DNA from: Romanomermis culicivorax | Lineage: Eukaryota; Nematoda; Enoplea; Mermithida; Mermithidae | NCBI GenBank assembly: GCA_963922205.1 | Contig: CAWUHX010000020.1 | Coordinates: forward strand, 682,001-746,000 | DNA length: 64,000 nucleotides | Reading direction: 5' to 3' | Shown here: one piece after another, positions 1-12,247 of the stretch | Numbering within the stretch: position 1 is the stretch's first letter | Layout of the letters: every line of letters begins with the position of its first letter | Translations under genes and position numbers: made by a program | The notes under the pieces: model-generated | What the model was told of the DNA's origin: nothing | Databases searched by the model: none | What the model saw: the letters and a program-made list of their open reading frames with translations, nothing else

Positions 1-240
1 TTTTTTCTGTATACCTATAGGCAAATTTGAAAAAAATTTTAAAAATTTTTTGAAAAAATACTTAATTTTGAGCACCGCCACCTTGAAAAAAAATTCTGGA
101 TCCGCCACTGGAAATGATTATAGAAAAGACTTAGAATATATAGTTTTAACCTCATACTTACATGCATATTTCATCAATGGTTTTTTCACATGCATAACCA
201 TAGAATCTACACGTGGAACAATGTCCTTATTTTTGATTAG

Positions 241-3200
241 GTTCTAAATAAAGCCCGCGAAAGTATACCGACGGATCGGCAAATTTGGATCACGGCCGCT
301 AAGCTGGAAGAAGCTAACGGTCGCGTCGAAATGGTGGAGAAAATTATTGAACGTGCTTTACTCTCCCTACGCGCCAACATGGTCGAAATAAATCGTGAGC
401 AATGGTTAAAAGACGCAATTGAAGCTGAAAAGTCCGGTAGTGTACATACTTGCCAAGCCATAACGTAAATTGCTTCTTAATTTTCGGCGATTTAAAATCG
501 CCTTACTTATTTTCCTTTTTTAGGAAAGCTGTTTTAAGTATTGGAATCGAAGAAGAAGACAGAAAGAGGACTTGGTTGGAAAATGCAGATAATGTAAGAA
601 TTCAACTTATTTCAATTTGAAGACGGAAATATATGTAATAGCACATCATAAATGTAATTGGGGGAACAGTCATAGGAACCCTCTCCCTAGAAATACTCGA
701 TCGTATGGCTAGCCATATGGTGGTCCCCCACAAGATTTGCCAATCATATAGCTAGCCATATGGTAGTTATGCGAACCTCTATACTTTTGGCCGGAATATA
801 CTGAAAAATGTTAATTTTTTCGAATGGAAAATGGTCATTTTTGAACCACAAATGGTTAAAACCAGGCCTGTAGACAGGGGGTGGTTGGGGGCTATGCCCC
901 CCGAAATGTTTCAGGTGGTAAAAAAGGCAAAGGTAGATTTTTGTTTTTTTGGTTTTTGTTTTCTTCAAGAAAAAGTCATGTCAAAAATATCAATTTTGTA
1001 GTAAATTAAGTGAAAAAATGTGTGCCCCCCTTAAAAAAAAATCCTGGCTACAGGCTTGGTCTAAACTGCCCATTTTCTCGACACTTCGGGCTATAAATAC
1101 ATTTTTCAAACAGTATATTGTATAAAAATTACTATTTTTCGAAACATTTTTTTGGAATTTTCGGAATTTTGAACCAGACCTTGATGTCAAGCTGAAAACG
1201 GCACATTGTTTTGTTTTCTCCCATCTGAAGTTCAGATTACGTCCTGATTATTGCTTTTATAACTCGTTTCTTTTTTTCTACTTGTACGTTTTTGTTTCTT
1301 AAGTATTCGCAACAAGGTGCGTTAGAATGCGCAAGAGCCGTTTATGCCGTTGCGCTGAAATCTTTTCCGAACAAAAAGAGCGTTTGGTTGCCAGCAGCTG
1401 ATTTCGAACGGAAGCACGGAACTCGGTAAGATCAATTTGCTCATCAACGTTTCTATTTTCAGTTTTTCACTATATAAATGTTTTGGTTTAGTAAGCATAC
1501 ATTTTTCAGTAAATTATTGAAAAGTCCACCCTACAATAATTTTTATCTTTATCAATTTTACCTATTTTACAGCGAAACTCTCGAAGCTTTACTGCAAGAG
1601 GCAGTAGAGCATTGTCCTAAAGCCGAAGTTTTATGGCTAATGTACGCTAAATCGAAATGGCTCACAGTAAGTTTACTCATTTCGATTCCAGAAACATCAA
1701 TTGACAAAGAATAACTTTTTTGAATTGAAGTTTTAAAAATTATCCTGGTTCAATAAATGATTAACAATAACATAGGTGTGGGGCTTGAATGGGGATTTCA
1801 CCCCATCCAGAAAGTGGTTGATTTCATTTAGAACTAGGTCCCGGAAATATGCTAATATTTCTAATCGTCTAGATAGTCCGGTAACCAAATAGAAAACCGA
1901 GAAATCGGCTGTAAGTTCACCCTTTTTGGTATTAAAGAAAAAACAACAAAAATCATATAAATCCGGTTTGAAGCCGAAAAGGGGCAACTTAATCCAAAAA
2001 TCTGGCATTCAGCTGGAATCAGAATTCTTATAAGAGCAATCACTGCGTTTGCAAAGCGCTGTGCAGAATGCCGGTGATCTCACCGAGAATGTGCACTTTC
2101 AAGACGAGCAGACTTCTCTTTCTTAAGCGCAACAAATTATACATCAATTGACAAATCTCTGATAGGAAATCAAAGTTTGGTGAAAATCTAGCTGACCTCT
2201 AGATTTTCCTTGTCCCTAATGAATAAGTATCATGCTTTTGACACTTTCCACATTAAAACCTTATCTTTTTTCCAGGGAGACGTCAAAGCGGCGCGTTCGA
2301 TTTTAGCGTCGGCTTTTCAAGCAAATCCGAATTCCGAAGATATTTGGTTAGCCGCAGTTAAACTCGAAAGCGAAAATAATGAATACGAACGAGCAAGAGC
2401 GTTATTAAAAAAGGCTCGAGAATCGGCACCGACGGCCAGAGTATAGCATTTTTCTTTTTGGCTTTCATACATGAATTGAAAGTTTTGATATCACAGATTT
2501 GGATGAAATCAGCCCGATTAGAGTGGTGCTTGAATGATATGAAAACGACGGAAGTTTTACTGGATCAAGGTTTAAAGATGTACTCGGATTGTGCCAAAGT
2601 GAGCATTTTGTTCATATGCTCAACGAAATATCGAGAGTTTATACACTTTCAGTTAAACTAGAAAAATGGTCATTTACGGGTTGATTGACAATTCTTGTTG
2701 CGTATCCTATACTTTTACTCCCCTGTAACTATCGTTTTTATCTATATATTTATTTTATAGCTGTGGATGATGAGTGGACAAGTAAAAGAACAGCTTGGTA
2801 ACGTTGAAAACGCGCGGAAAGTTTACATTGATGGTGTAAGGTCTTTGTTGTGTGCTGCTTTCGAAAAAGACGTCCATAAATTTTCCAAGCTAATTAGTTC
2901 GGACATTTCATAGAACATGTCAATGTATTACGTAATTTTTATGGTCTACCGTATACATCCTATCTGGTGAACTGTAAAAATTGTTCTGTTGCGAGTGACT
3001 ACATCCATAAGACGTCCTCGTACTTCAAGGTGATTCCATAAGTATTTCGGTTCATGTATATCATAGTCGTAATCGGGTACAATGCACAACTTATACACTA
3101 TAACAGGAACTGTGTCATTTTTGAAAATTCAAAAAACTGCTCGCAGTTTTATGACAGTTTTCTTCAATTCCGTTTCTTTGACACTCGATGTAGCTATCCT

Positions 3201-6200
3201 ACGCTCCAGCTTCGTACAGCCACTTTTCATCGGATGAAGTCTCATAAAAAGTAATTAAAAGACGTTAATAACATTGTGTACAGAAACAGTTTGAAACACC
3301 ATCAATCACTGATTTGTTTTTTTGTACGAGACAAACATTTTTGGCTCCGTACAGCGATTTTTTTGGGATCTTTGTACAAAGTACAAAGAGATTTTATCGA
3401 CATTATCTGGTCAGAAAACGCTTCTCCAGGCTCTAGTATCAGAAAATAACGAAAAATTTTCCGGCGCGCAGCGTTCTACAAATAGTGCTTTCTGGAGAAA
3501 AAATTTCCGGAAAAGGGGAAAAATGTTGGTGGTCTTACATGGAAAAGACGAATTTTGATTCGTTTCAAAAGGTACAAAGAGGCTTGTACAAAAAAAACAC
3601 TTCCATCAATAGATTGACGATAATCATAACTGTTTTTGCACTGATCTTTGACCCTGTAACGTTGCGAGGCACACTGCACAGCTTCGTTTTGACTGGAAAG
3701 CCAGAAAATTTTTATAGCTTATCGAAATCTGAAAAAGTGTACGGGACACCCTGTAAAACTTCACTAAAGTTTCAAGAAGTTGTGACCTGCCAAATTTTTA
3801 GACCGATGCAGATAACGCTGTTAGAATAAAGAACTTTCTTGTTTCTACCGGTTACTGTTTTTCCAGTTGAAGCACTGTCCGAACAGTGTCGCACTTTGGC
3901 TTCTGGCCGTTAAATTGGAAGTTAAAAACAATAATATCATTAAAGCAAGAGCTTTGTGCGAAAAGGCCCGTTTGAAAAATCCTAAAACGCCCGAACTATG
4001 GTATTATTCATTTCCATTTTGAACGTTATATATTACTCGGAAATGTTTCAATCCTTTTAAGTCTACAGGCCATACGTATTGAGTGCACCGCTGGTCAGAA
4101 AGAAATAGCCAACAGTATGTTGGCCAGAGCATTGCAAGAGTGCGATACTTCCGGTTTACTTTGGGCCGAAGCTATCTTTATGGAACCAAGACCCGCGCGT
4201 AAATCTAAATCGGTCCAAGCGCTGACAAAATGCGAACATGATCACCATGTACTACTGGCTGTTTCGAAGTGAGAATAAATTTTTATTATTGATGTTATAT
4301 TATTATAGATTATAAATAACATATTTTGAAAATATTGGGTCCGGGTCTTGGTCCAAAATTTTAAGAATATCGGGTCTGAGTCGGGATTTAAAATTTTGAG
4401 AATATCAGTTCCAGATCTGGATCCATTAAAGTAGTCCGATAATTTCGGGTCCTATTTCGGGTTCGGGCCCGTTATATTTTTCCACACTCTAATCTGTGTG
4501 ACATCATTCTTCTAATTTATTATATAGGTAATGATGAATCATGTTTTCTCAGAACTTTATTGGTTTGGGATTTATTCGGATTCAAAAAGATATTTGAATG
4601 ACAGTATAGTGTGTGCCAATTGCTCCAACTCCCAAAACGGTAAGCAAAGCGGATTGAAATTTTAACACAATATGTTAGACGTTAGTGCCTACAAAAATGA
4701 CGAAAACAATTTTGCGACATCCTATAGGAAGGTACCCAGAAAGAGGTTCAAATAATTTTTTCGGCTTTTTTTCCACCTTCTTTTGGACACTCTAAAAAGT
4801 GTGAAACATGTAAAGTAAAAAGTTAGGAAAAAATTTCCCAACGCGGTGTGTAAAACCACACAATATATCCGATTTTGGGTGCAATTAATTTCCAACCTCT
4901 CATATCCAAGAAAATCGAAATTCTCAGAAACTGTGTATCAAAAGGGATGTGAGAGAGTCATCATTTTAAAATCATATGATTTGGTAAATGGATTCGAGTA
5001 TATATAATCTTTCGTAAAATGTTAGTGACTAAGCATGTCTATAATTATTTTAATTTTGATCCTTAATTAATATTATTAATAAACAAAGAAAAGACGACGA
5101 TTCAAAGGGAAACAGCCGAAAAACTGTTTCCCTGAGAAATACAACCTGATTGATAGAGATTTTAAATCTAAGTCAGTCTCACAATGATCTAATCAATAAA
5201 GTGTTATTTGTTATTTTTCATATGTATTTCAATAGTTAATTGATGTGTCGTCACATTCTTTAACATGGGTATATGATTTCAAATGTATTTGACTATGTTA
5301 TACATCAGACCCGAATCAAAATTCTTCTGATTTTCTTCTTCTTTCTATATTCAATTCAGTTATTTCATTATTTCAATATTCTTTCTAATATTTCTTCTGA
5401 TCCGGGTCTAACAAAATGGTCGGGTCTCATTTCGGGCCTGTGTACCGGATACATCTCTATTTTCATTTCGTATATTCTCAAAAGTATATTTTAATTTTCG
5501 GGGATAACGTTGAAAAATCGGTGTGTTATTGTAATTTACTCTTATTGTCTGTTTTTTATAAAATGGTTCCAAGTTAGAAAATGGAAAAAAAATCATTCAC
5601 ACTCCTACTGCATGATTTTTTACTAAAAAGTTGCTACAGATTACTTGAGTACACCTACAGATTCATAGTTCTATGTGTCATACATTTCAGGGAAAAATCG
5701 AAAAAAATATATGAAATCCTATTTCGTTCCCAGCGTTAGTAGAGATACTTCAAGGAAAATAGGTTTTAGAGTTAGTAATTGGAAATACTTATGCTGTCTA
5801 TTTTTTCAATGTTTAAAGAAACATATTGAAAATTCGTAATTTCACTTCCGAGACTATATATAGAGGATCACGGAAGCACGTCGCATTGGCACATTATTTG
5901 ATTTGAGGGGGAATATTTTTTAAGCATAGCAAATTTAATGCCGTCAGTAATTCATCAAAAGTGAGCAAAGTTAATTAACATTGCGGAGTTGTCGATGTAG
6001 CATTTTTCTCTTCAACATTGTCTCAATCGATTTACTTAAAGGCTATTTTGGACCGAAAGGAAACTGAATAAAGCCCGCGAATGGTTCAATCGAACGGTTA
6101 AAATTGGCTCTGATATCGGCGACGCTTGGGCTTTTTTCTATAAATTTGAATTAATTCACGGCACAAAAGTAAACTCCAGGATTTCCTTTAGAAGATCATT

Positions 6201-6381
6201 TTGTGCAAACCTATAGTTAATCTTGCAGGAAAATCAACAAGATATAATCGACAGATGCATTAAGGCCGAACCGCGGCATGGAGAATTGTGGTGTTCGATC
6301 TCGAAAGATACCCAAAATTGGCGAAAGTCCACTGCGGAGATTCTGAAACTTGTGGCAAATGAACTGTCAATACCTACGTAA
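241..6381 (+). CDS. PRPF6: PRPF6 (pre-mRNA-processing factor 6), C-terminal half, 5' truncated by window edge
   Basis: Scaffold protein of the U5 snRNP and U4/U6.U5 tri-snRNP in the nucleus, built from HAT/TPR-like helical repeats. Eleven exons join in phase: 241-464, 524-593, 1304-1425, 1573-1666, 2276-2440, 2497-2598, 2761-2835, 3867-4000, 4062-4268, 6042-6168, 6229-6381. They give 490 residues, matching about the last half of the 941-residue human protein. Recognisable blocks are [75 protein letters not shown]-like QALTKCEHD and [14 protein letters not shown]. The first exon here opens after an acceptor at 239-240, so upstream exons lie outside the window. At the 4000/4062 junction the codon is TG|T, giving Cys where the family has Trp (LW). 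An AATAAA overlaps the TAA stop. Identity is certain; the 4062 acceptor is the only phase-compatible one I see. Confidence 0.95.
594..1303 (+). other. PRPF6 intron with CATATG palindrome repeat
   Basis: Intron of 710 bp. It holds two copies of the palindromic motif related to CATATGGCTAGCCATATG (704-722 and 748-764), the signature of a dispersed repeat also seen near 20232, 24330 and 34928-34998. A short C-rich tract follows near 1024. No coding potential is seen on either strand. Confidence 0.6.
2836..3866 (+). repeat. PRPF6 intron carrying a partial inverted copy of the GTACAAA/GCGAAGC repeat
   Basis: About 3330-3610 is an inverted, partial copy of the element at 11541-12247 and 36687-37342. 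It shares the reverse complement of the stretch running from the GTACAAA words through CCACCAACATTTTT to the GC hairpin (here CCGGCGCGCAGCG, 3461-3473). The remainder of this 1.03-kb intron shows nothing I recognise. Confidence 0.6.
4269..6041 (+). other. Large PRPF6 intron with GGGTC-rich repeat tracts
   Basis: At 1.77 kb this is the largest intron of the visible gene. Two tracts rich in CGGGTC/GGGTCC words (about 4335-4480 and 5395-5455) resemble the subterminal arrays of the GGATCC element elsewhere in the window. The region 5541-5600 contains a fragment of the TATAGTCTGTTT MITE family (GTCTGTTTTTTATAAAATG). No exon is supported. Confidence 0.5.
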
Positions 6382-6385
6382 TAAA
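6380..6385 (+). promoter_or_regulatory. PRPF6 poly(A) signal overlapping the stop codon
   Basis: AATAAA begins inside the TAA stop codon (TAATAAA), implying a very short 3' UTR unless a later signal is used. Confidence 0.5.
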
Positions 6386-6739
6386 TTGTTGTGTTTATTT
6401 CGTTGATTTGTCTTGTACGCACATGCACGGCATCGAAATTCTGCTGGGGTTCAATCAGGGCAGGGGGTGGCGGATAGAAATTTTTTTCTTTCTTGATAAC
6501 AAGAAAGGTCTTCCAGGTATCCAAGCAGTATATTCTTCGACCTAAATTATTCAAATATGTTAAACTATTTGCTCGATAAGCACTTAAAGTTTTAATGTTG
6601 TTACTCCTTGGTATCAAGTATGCTTAGTTATGAAAAATCTTTAAACTATATCATCATTTTCATTCTTATGGACGTTCTTCTCTTCATTTTTCTTCATCAT
6701 ATTGATCAATGCCGAGGGTCAGCAGGAATCTGTCGGGCG

Positions 6740-7010
6740 TTCAGATCATACATGCACGTCGGGGGTTTGACCCCCAGCAGATTTCATTCACCAGCAATAA
6801 TTGAGAAGTTGATAAAAGAAAATGAGCAGGAGAGAAGAGAGAGTCGTCATAAAAATGGAAATGATGCTGCAGTTAAACAATTTTTCTAGACAAAGCATAC
6901 TTGATTCCGGAGAAATAACATCAAAATATTACAAAGTGCTGTCTAAGCAGATATTTCACATATCTGACTAATATAGGCGTAAGAATATGATGTTTGGATG
7001 TTAGAAGACT
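6740..7010 (+). repeat. CATGCACGT...GACCCCCAGC interspersed repeat, copy 1 of 3
   Basis: The stretch from CATGCACGTCGG through GACCCCCAGC, a purine-rich GAGAGAAGAGAGAGTC segment and AAGCATACTTGATTCC recurs at about 26392-26640 and 56871-57140, all in the same orientation. The left end resembles the CATACATGCAC end of the 49884-50135 element, so it may be a relative of that MITE. No open frame is conserved between copies. Confidence 0.7.
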
Positions 7011-7269
7011 TTTCTACGACCTTTCTTTTCATTATCAAGAACGAAAAAAAGTTTTGTATTCCACCCACTGCCCTGGCTGACCTACAGCAGAAATTCTATG
7101 CTGTGTATGTATGGTTCAGATCGTGTGGAATCCCCCTAATGTGCATGTAACGTAGCTCTCGTTGTAGTTCTTATTGTGTACTTGACTGTTATGTGTTTCA
7201 CGATAAATTATTTTAAGAAGTCAAACCCATACACTGTAGCATGAGCGGTTGATTTGAATTTTCCATCGC

Positions 7270-8345
7270 GGTGCACTGTTTTTTTCCACATTTGCACTAT
7301 AATGTCGGCAAAAAGTCTGGAATGTGGAAAAGATTTTTGAGGTCTTTCCACAAATGTGGAAGAAAAATTTGGAGCTTTCATGTTGAAAAGACGACCAGTT
7401 GGCGGGGGGTCGAAAAAAGTCGAAATTTTTATCAAAAAAGGCCAAAAAACCACTGTTTTTTCCACGAACTTTTTTCCACAAATGTGGAAAGGGGTCAAAT
7501 TTTTTTTCCACATGTGGGAAAAAATTTTTTCGTCTTAAAATCCTCGTTTTTTGGCTTAAAAATGCTCACAGACGCTTTATCGCACTGTTTTTGAGCTTTT
7601 TCAAGCCTTCCTCCGGTGTTTTTTTAGAGAAGTTAATTCATTAAAATTGAAGAAAAAATTGAAATGTTCGCCTTTAAAGCCTAATCTACAAGCATTGTGG
7701 AACAAATTTTCTAAAAAACTATCCAAGAGCATAATTGACTTTGAATTACATGAGAAATCGATGGTCAAGTCCTCTATGATGACAAGTGAAAGCCCAAAAA
7801 GGATGGTAATCTTTCCGGCGCCCAGCGCCGGAAAATTTTTTGGGTATATTGACATTCTGGGATGCTGGAAAATCAATTTTCCGAACATTTATTTCAAGAA
7901 TAAGATTCCAATTTTGTGTTCAAGAGTCGCAATTTCTAGAATTTTATTTTACTTGAAAAATTTTAAAATCTGTAATTTATTTGTAAACTCTCATGAACTT
8001 GGTCGAAAATATATGAGTAAGAAGAGTATAAATTTCTGAAAGATATTTCCATGAAGCTTTTGAATTGATTTTACGTTAGCAAAGAAATAATCGCATCATA
8101 AAGCATACAGACTTGATCGTATTGATCTTTCTCAAAAGCAAAAAATGCGAATCTTCATTAAATATTATGATAAAATATTGAAGATTACCAATTAAAACAT
8201 GAGATAATTCGTTTAAGATGATGAAAACTATTAAAGATTAAACGGTAAGTGAAGGTAAACATGATAAAAGCCGCGCCTGAGCTACTTAATAAATAATAAA
8301 TAATGATGATTATTAAAGTTATAACCGGCGCGAAGCGCCGGAAAA
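7270..8345 (+). repeat. Interspersed repeat with CCACA/TGTGG word array and GCGAAGC hairpins, copy 1
   Basis: From 7270 to 7530 the word TTCCACAAATGTGGAA and variants recur in both orientations. About 7451-8324 matches 30928-31857 nearly base for base, apart from small indels and one 73-bp insertion in the second copy. Within it are the hairpins at 7815-7831 and 8325-8341, both followed by GAAAATTTT. ORFs across this stretch are by-products of the repeats. Confidence 0.85.
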
Positions 8346-8512
8346 TTTTGGGATTTGGACCTCCTAAAATGCACCAAATGCATCTTCTTAATATGAAAAC
8401 CCCAAATTTTTCTTCCACATTCCAGATTTTTTTTCCTCATTATAGTGCAAATGTGGCAAAGTTTTTTGCAAGTTTTTTTAATTTTTTCCAAACTGGGGCG
8501 GGGGTTGGGTAT

Positions 8513-8744
8513 CATACCTGTACTTGGGGGGACCCCCCCCCCCCAACTTTGCCAACCCAGCACCCAAAATGATTCCCCCCCCAACCCCCCCCCCAGTTGG
8601 GAAAAAATTAAAAAATTTTCCAAAAAGTGTATGTTTTTTGGCCTTTTTTGGGAAAAATTTCGACTTTTTCCTACCCCCCCCCCCCCCTCCAAAATTTCGG
8701 ATTTACCCCCCCCCCCCCAACTGGTCGGAGGTCTTACAGGTATG
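8513..8744. mobile_element. hAT-like MITE, CATACCTGTA family, with perfect 8-bp TSD
   Basis: The element begins CATACCTGTA and ends TTACAGGTATG. It is flanked by TTGGGTAT at 8505-8512 and again at 8745-8752. The interior is mostly C and T homopolymer runs plus a GGCCTTTTTTGGG segment. TTGGGTATATGG is itself internal sequence of this family (compare 54063-54080 and 54302-54320), so this copy has inserted into an older copy whose right end is near 8805-8817. Confidence 0.85.
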
Positions 8745-8847
8745 TTGGGTATATGGTTGGCCAAGTTGGGGGCCTCCGCCAACCTCCCCCCAAGTACAGG
8801 TATGAAGTACAGGTATGATTATGGTGCATATTTGGTAGGAGGATTCT

Positions 8848-9430
8848 GAATTCTAATATTCTAGAACGCTGGAAAATGAATCTTTGCACCTTTTATTTCC
8901 TAGACAGAAGGTTTGATTTTTCAGTGAATTTAATGAGTTTTCAGTCAGACAAACTAAAATTCAAAAACTAGGCAAGCGACTGAGAATTTAGATCTTTCAT
9001 CCGGCAAGAATTTCTAACATTGTCTTACTGTCGAAATGTTTTAATCACATAAAAATCCAAATTTGTTTGGAGATCGCAAAAAATTTTTGGGAAAATGACC
9101 GAAAAATATTAGTTTTCAATCAAGTTTGTCAAAAAACTATACAACAGGATCAAACATTTATCCATAATAATTTGATAATTAGAACTTATAAGCACTAACT
9201 AGAATGACATTTTCTAACCGCGCACTAGAATAATATAAAAAATTATAAATAAATTGAAACAAATTTTCACTTTTTTCCATTTTAAAAATCATAAAAATGC
9301 ATTTCCGGAGATAAAACCCTATAACCTAATCAAAAGAGCAGTCAGGCCTCAAGTTGCACTGTGGAACCTGGCAGAAAAAATTTGGTTGCACAGCCCGAAA
9401 TTTCGTTGCTGTGTGCAAAAAAACCCTGAC
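8848..9430 (+). repeat. Interspersed repeat with TTGCAC word module, copy 1
   Basis: This stretch is colinear with about 14118-14700. Both copies share TCTAGAACGCTGGAAAATGA, TTCTAACCGCGCACTAGAAT, AAAAATGCAT and then a module in which GTTGCAC/GTGCAA words recur in both orientations. The GC hairpin seen at 14532-14546 in the second copy is missing or eroded here. No gene is seen. Confidence 0.75.
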
Positions 9431-10021
9431 CCCCACCCCAAGATTTTCGGTTTACTCTCCTCCCTCCTAACTGATCATTATTATTTATTACTAAGCATGT
9501 CTACCTCCACGTACAATTTAATCTTTAATAGTTTTCATCATCTTAAACGTATTATTTCATGTTTAATTGGCAATCTTGAATATTTTTATATCTACATAGA
9601 TCCGCATTTTTTCCCTCATCACTTGCGTTTAGCGGATAAAGACAGTGTTTCGATTACAACCTTAATTTCTCAGCGACTATGAAAGCTCATGAAATGAAAT
9701 ATGCAGAATTAGACACAGCAGAGAATGACGAGCGAAACAGTACCAAATAGGGGAATTCCGCGACGCAGCTAGCAACAGTGTTGCCAGAGATGTTGCAATG
9801 TGAAAACCGCCAAAGAAACCGCCACGCAAAAAGTGTCAGAAAAGACTGCATTGCATTTGCAGTTACTAAAGTTGGCTGAACAATGGCTGTTCAATCAGGG
9901 AGAAACGTGTATTCTTGAGAACAAAATGGGAAAAAAATGAATTTTTTAGTTAAAAACCCCAAAAATTTTTTTTTTGCAACCCAAAAACACCAATCAACCC
10001 AAGAATGGAATGTCCACCGCC

Positions 10022-10211
10022 AACCAGTGTTTTTTGTGTCAAAACATGGCTTTTTGCACAGAAAATATTGGAATGGTACAAAAAATTTTGAGCGTTTGTA
10101 CCAATTGGCAGTTGGCACAAAACTTTTGGCTGGTCAAACATTAAATTTCCTTGATTTTTAGACGTTTCAGTGGCTGAAAATGCAAAAAAATTTCGGAGTT
10201 TTCGCCGAGTC
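10022..10211 (+). repeat. CAGTGTTTTTT element with GTGCCAA words
   Basis: Starts CAGTGTTTTTTGTG and contains GTTTGTACCAATTGGCA and TTGGCACAAAA, then GGCTGGTCAAACATTAAATT, and ends with a degenerate CGGAG...CGCCGAG hairpin. The same order of modules, in reverse, is present at about 31900-32070 and 33354-33515. It is one member of the hairpin-plus-word superfamily. Confidence 0.7.
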
Positions 10212-11023
10212 AATGAACATAATATTTTCTATTCGTATATTTGACCTGAACGCGAACGATTTTTCTTCGAACAGTCTATTAATATCGTTGCAGCAAACTT
10301 TATAGGCTGTCAATGACTGATGAACGAAAAGAAATTCTGAATATTCTCTGTTAATTCTGTCAGATTCGGATTTGAAACTGAAATTCGTACTTTTTTGTGT
10401 TTAATTGATTCAAATAGAAAAATCGTCATCGTTGGTAATTGTACAATGTTTCAATTGAAGATTTACTCAATTTTCGACTTTATTTTCTTTAGTCTTTACG
10501 TTTTTATCAAATATATCCTATTCATATTCGTAGTCGAAAATTGAACCAATTTGCACTTCCTGAACAATTCTAGAGTTATTTAAATTCTCTCAGCATTCCA
10601 TTTCATTTTGAGTCGTCGTGAACTACTTTCTTTCAGTTTTTTATCTCACTGACATAGTTAGCTGAAAAGTAGGTTGGGCACGATTTTTACAAAAAATTAA
10701 TGCGTTAAACGTTAACTTTTCATCAATCTTTTTGGCCTAGAACTTTTCCGCAGTTTTCAGTATGTTTCTAGTAGAAAAAAACGGATCGGATCTTTCAATA
10801 AGTATATGTACTATGTCTAATTTGTCTAAAACTGAGTTAAATGAATTTATATTCATTGGTGTCAATAGATTAATAGATTATTAATGATTGAGGTGTTCGT
10901 TTATTGAAATAGTTCACATGTACTAATTGATAATTTTCATTCATTAAATTGTATTCATGTTTAGATTAATATTGGCTTCATCAAAAAAGAAATGAACAGA
11001 AATGGAAACTTTTTCCAGAAATT

Positions 11024-11526
11024 ATGGATTTAAGTTTTTCCTTCACTAGCAGAGTGTGGGACTACTTCACAGTGTCCCCAGATGATGAAGAAAAGGCAAA
11101 GTGCCATAAATGCAGAATCCAGTTATCCAGAAAAGGTTGTGCTACTGGATGTCAGAGAAAACATTTGGAGAGGAAACATATGGCAATATATAAGCAGTTT
11201 GCGGCTAAATAAAAAGAAGATAATGAAAATAGAAGTAATTGTGGAACAAATTGCTACTATTAAAGTAAAGTTATGTTAAAGAATTAATTTTTGTGTTTTC
11301 TTTAAAGATAGCCAAAAAATGAACCTCGCAACTCGAAAACCAAATTAGAGCATGAACTTAAATCTCAAACGTCTCTGGACAATTGCTTGATGCAGAAAGT
11401 AAACTTAAATTAGCACCAGCAAAAAGTGTCCCCTCTGAACAGCTATTCAGTAGTGCTGGTCAAATTTACAATCCTACCAAAAATCGTTACTGTTGAAAAA
11501 TTACTGTTTCTCAAGTGTAATTTTGC
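11024..11526 (+). pseudogene. hAT-family transposase relic (BED finger plus C-terminal dimerisation fragment)
   Basis: The ORF at 11024-11212 encodes a BED-type zinc finger: SRVWDYF, then CHKC, then HLERKH, which is the N-terminal DNA-binding module of many hAT transposases. About 170 bp further on, 11380-11526 encodes the C-terminal hAT dimerisation motif, with SVPSEQLFSSAGQIYNPTKN in one frame and VEKLLFLK in the next after a stop and frameshift. The catalytic middle (several hundred residues in intact elements) is missing, so this is a deleted, inactive copy. A repeat begins immediately downstream at 11541. Family recognition is from recalled motifs. Confidence 0.8.
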
Positions 11527-11540
11527 TACCATTGCAGTGT

Positions 11541-12247
11541 TTTTTGTACACGCCTCTTTGTACCTGTACAAAGATCGGCCAAAAAGTCTTTGTACGAAGA
11601 AATTTTTTTTGTACACCGAAAAAACCATGATCTTTTATGTATTTTCACACAAAGTTTCTTCCTAATATAGCACTCGAGTTCCCGTCCTTCATAATCATCT
11701 TACAAATTAAGAAAATATACTCAACACTTTCATAAATCTGAAAAACTTCAAGTTAAACCTGAAATTTCTGAAAATTAGTTCCATGATGCTTCTCAATTCA
11801 AACTCGGCTTCATGTTTAAAATTTAAGTTGCAAAAAAGTTGGAGTAGATTTTGACGTTCTGAAATGGACCAAAATTCGCCTTTTCCGTACAGGAGGACCA
11901 CCAACATTTTTTCCTTTACTGGAAATTTTTTCTCCAGGAAGCACTATTTGTTGAAAAATAGTATTGCAAAGAATTATTTAATCCGGCGCGAAGCGCCGCA
12001 AAATTTTTGGTGTTTTCTAATACTGCAAAATTTTATTTGAATAATAATGAATAAAGATCCGATTATGACCGGATCTTAATTATTGACAACAGCGGATCCG
12101 GATCCGGACCTTAAAGAATTTGGTTCAGCGGATCCGGATCGGATCCGGATCCAAAAAAATCTGGTTTAGCGGATCCGGATCGGATCCGGATCCTAAAATT
12201 TAGGCGAATATCCGCGGATCCGGATCCGGATACCCGGCCCATCCCTA
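11541..12247 (+). mobile_element. Non-autonomous element with GTACAAA words, GC hairpin and GGATCC array, copy 1
   Basis: Colinear with 36687-37342. Order of parts: GTACAAA words (11547-11620), CCACCAACATTTTT, hairpin CCGGCGCGAAGCGCCG (11983-11998), then an array of three roughly 43-bp units dominated by GGATCCGGATCGGATCC (12085-12235), ending CCCGGCCCATCCCTA. The reverse complement of that end, TAGGGATGGGC, resembles hAT-type termini. A matching left terminal repeat was not found, so the class assignment is tentative. Confidence 0.75.

Noticed and set aside
7208..7644. ORFs of 60-107 residues on both strands
   Set aside because: They arise from the reiterated TTCCACA...TGTGGAA words of a repeat and recur in the paralogous copy with frameshifts.
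8282..8849. Overlapping proline/glycine-rich ORFs of up to 166 residues
   Set aside because: They are translations of C and G homopolymer runs in MITEs; similar frames appear on both strands and at 53899-54363.
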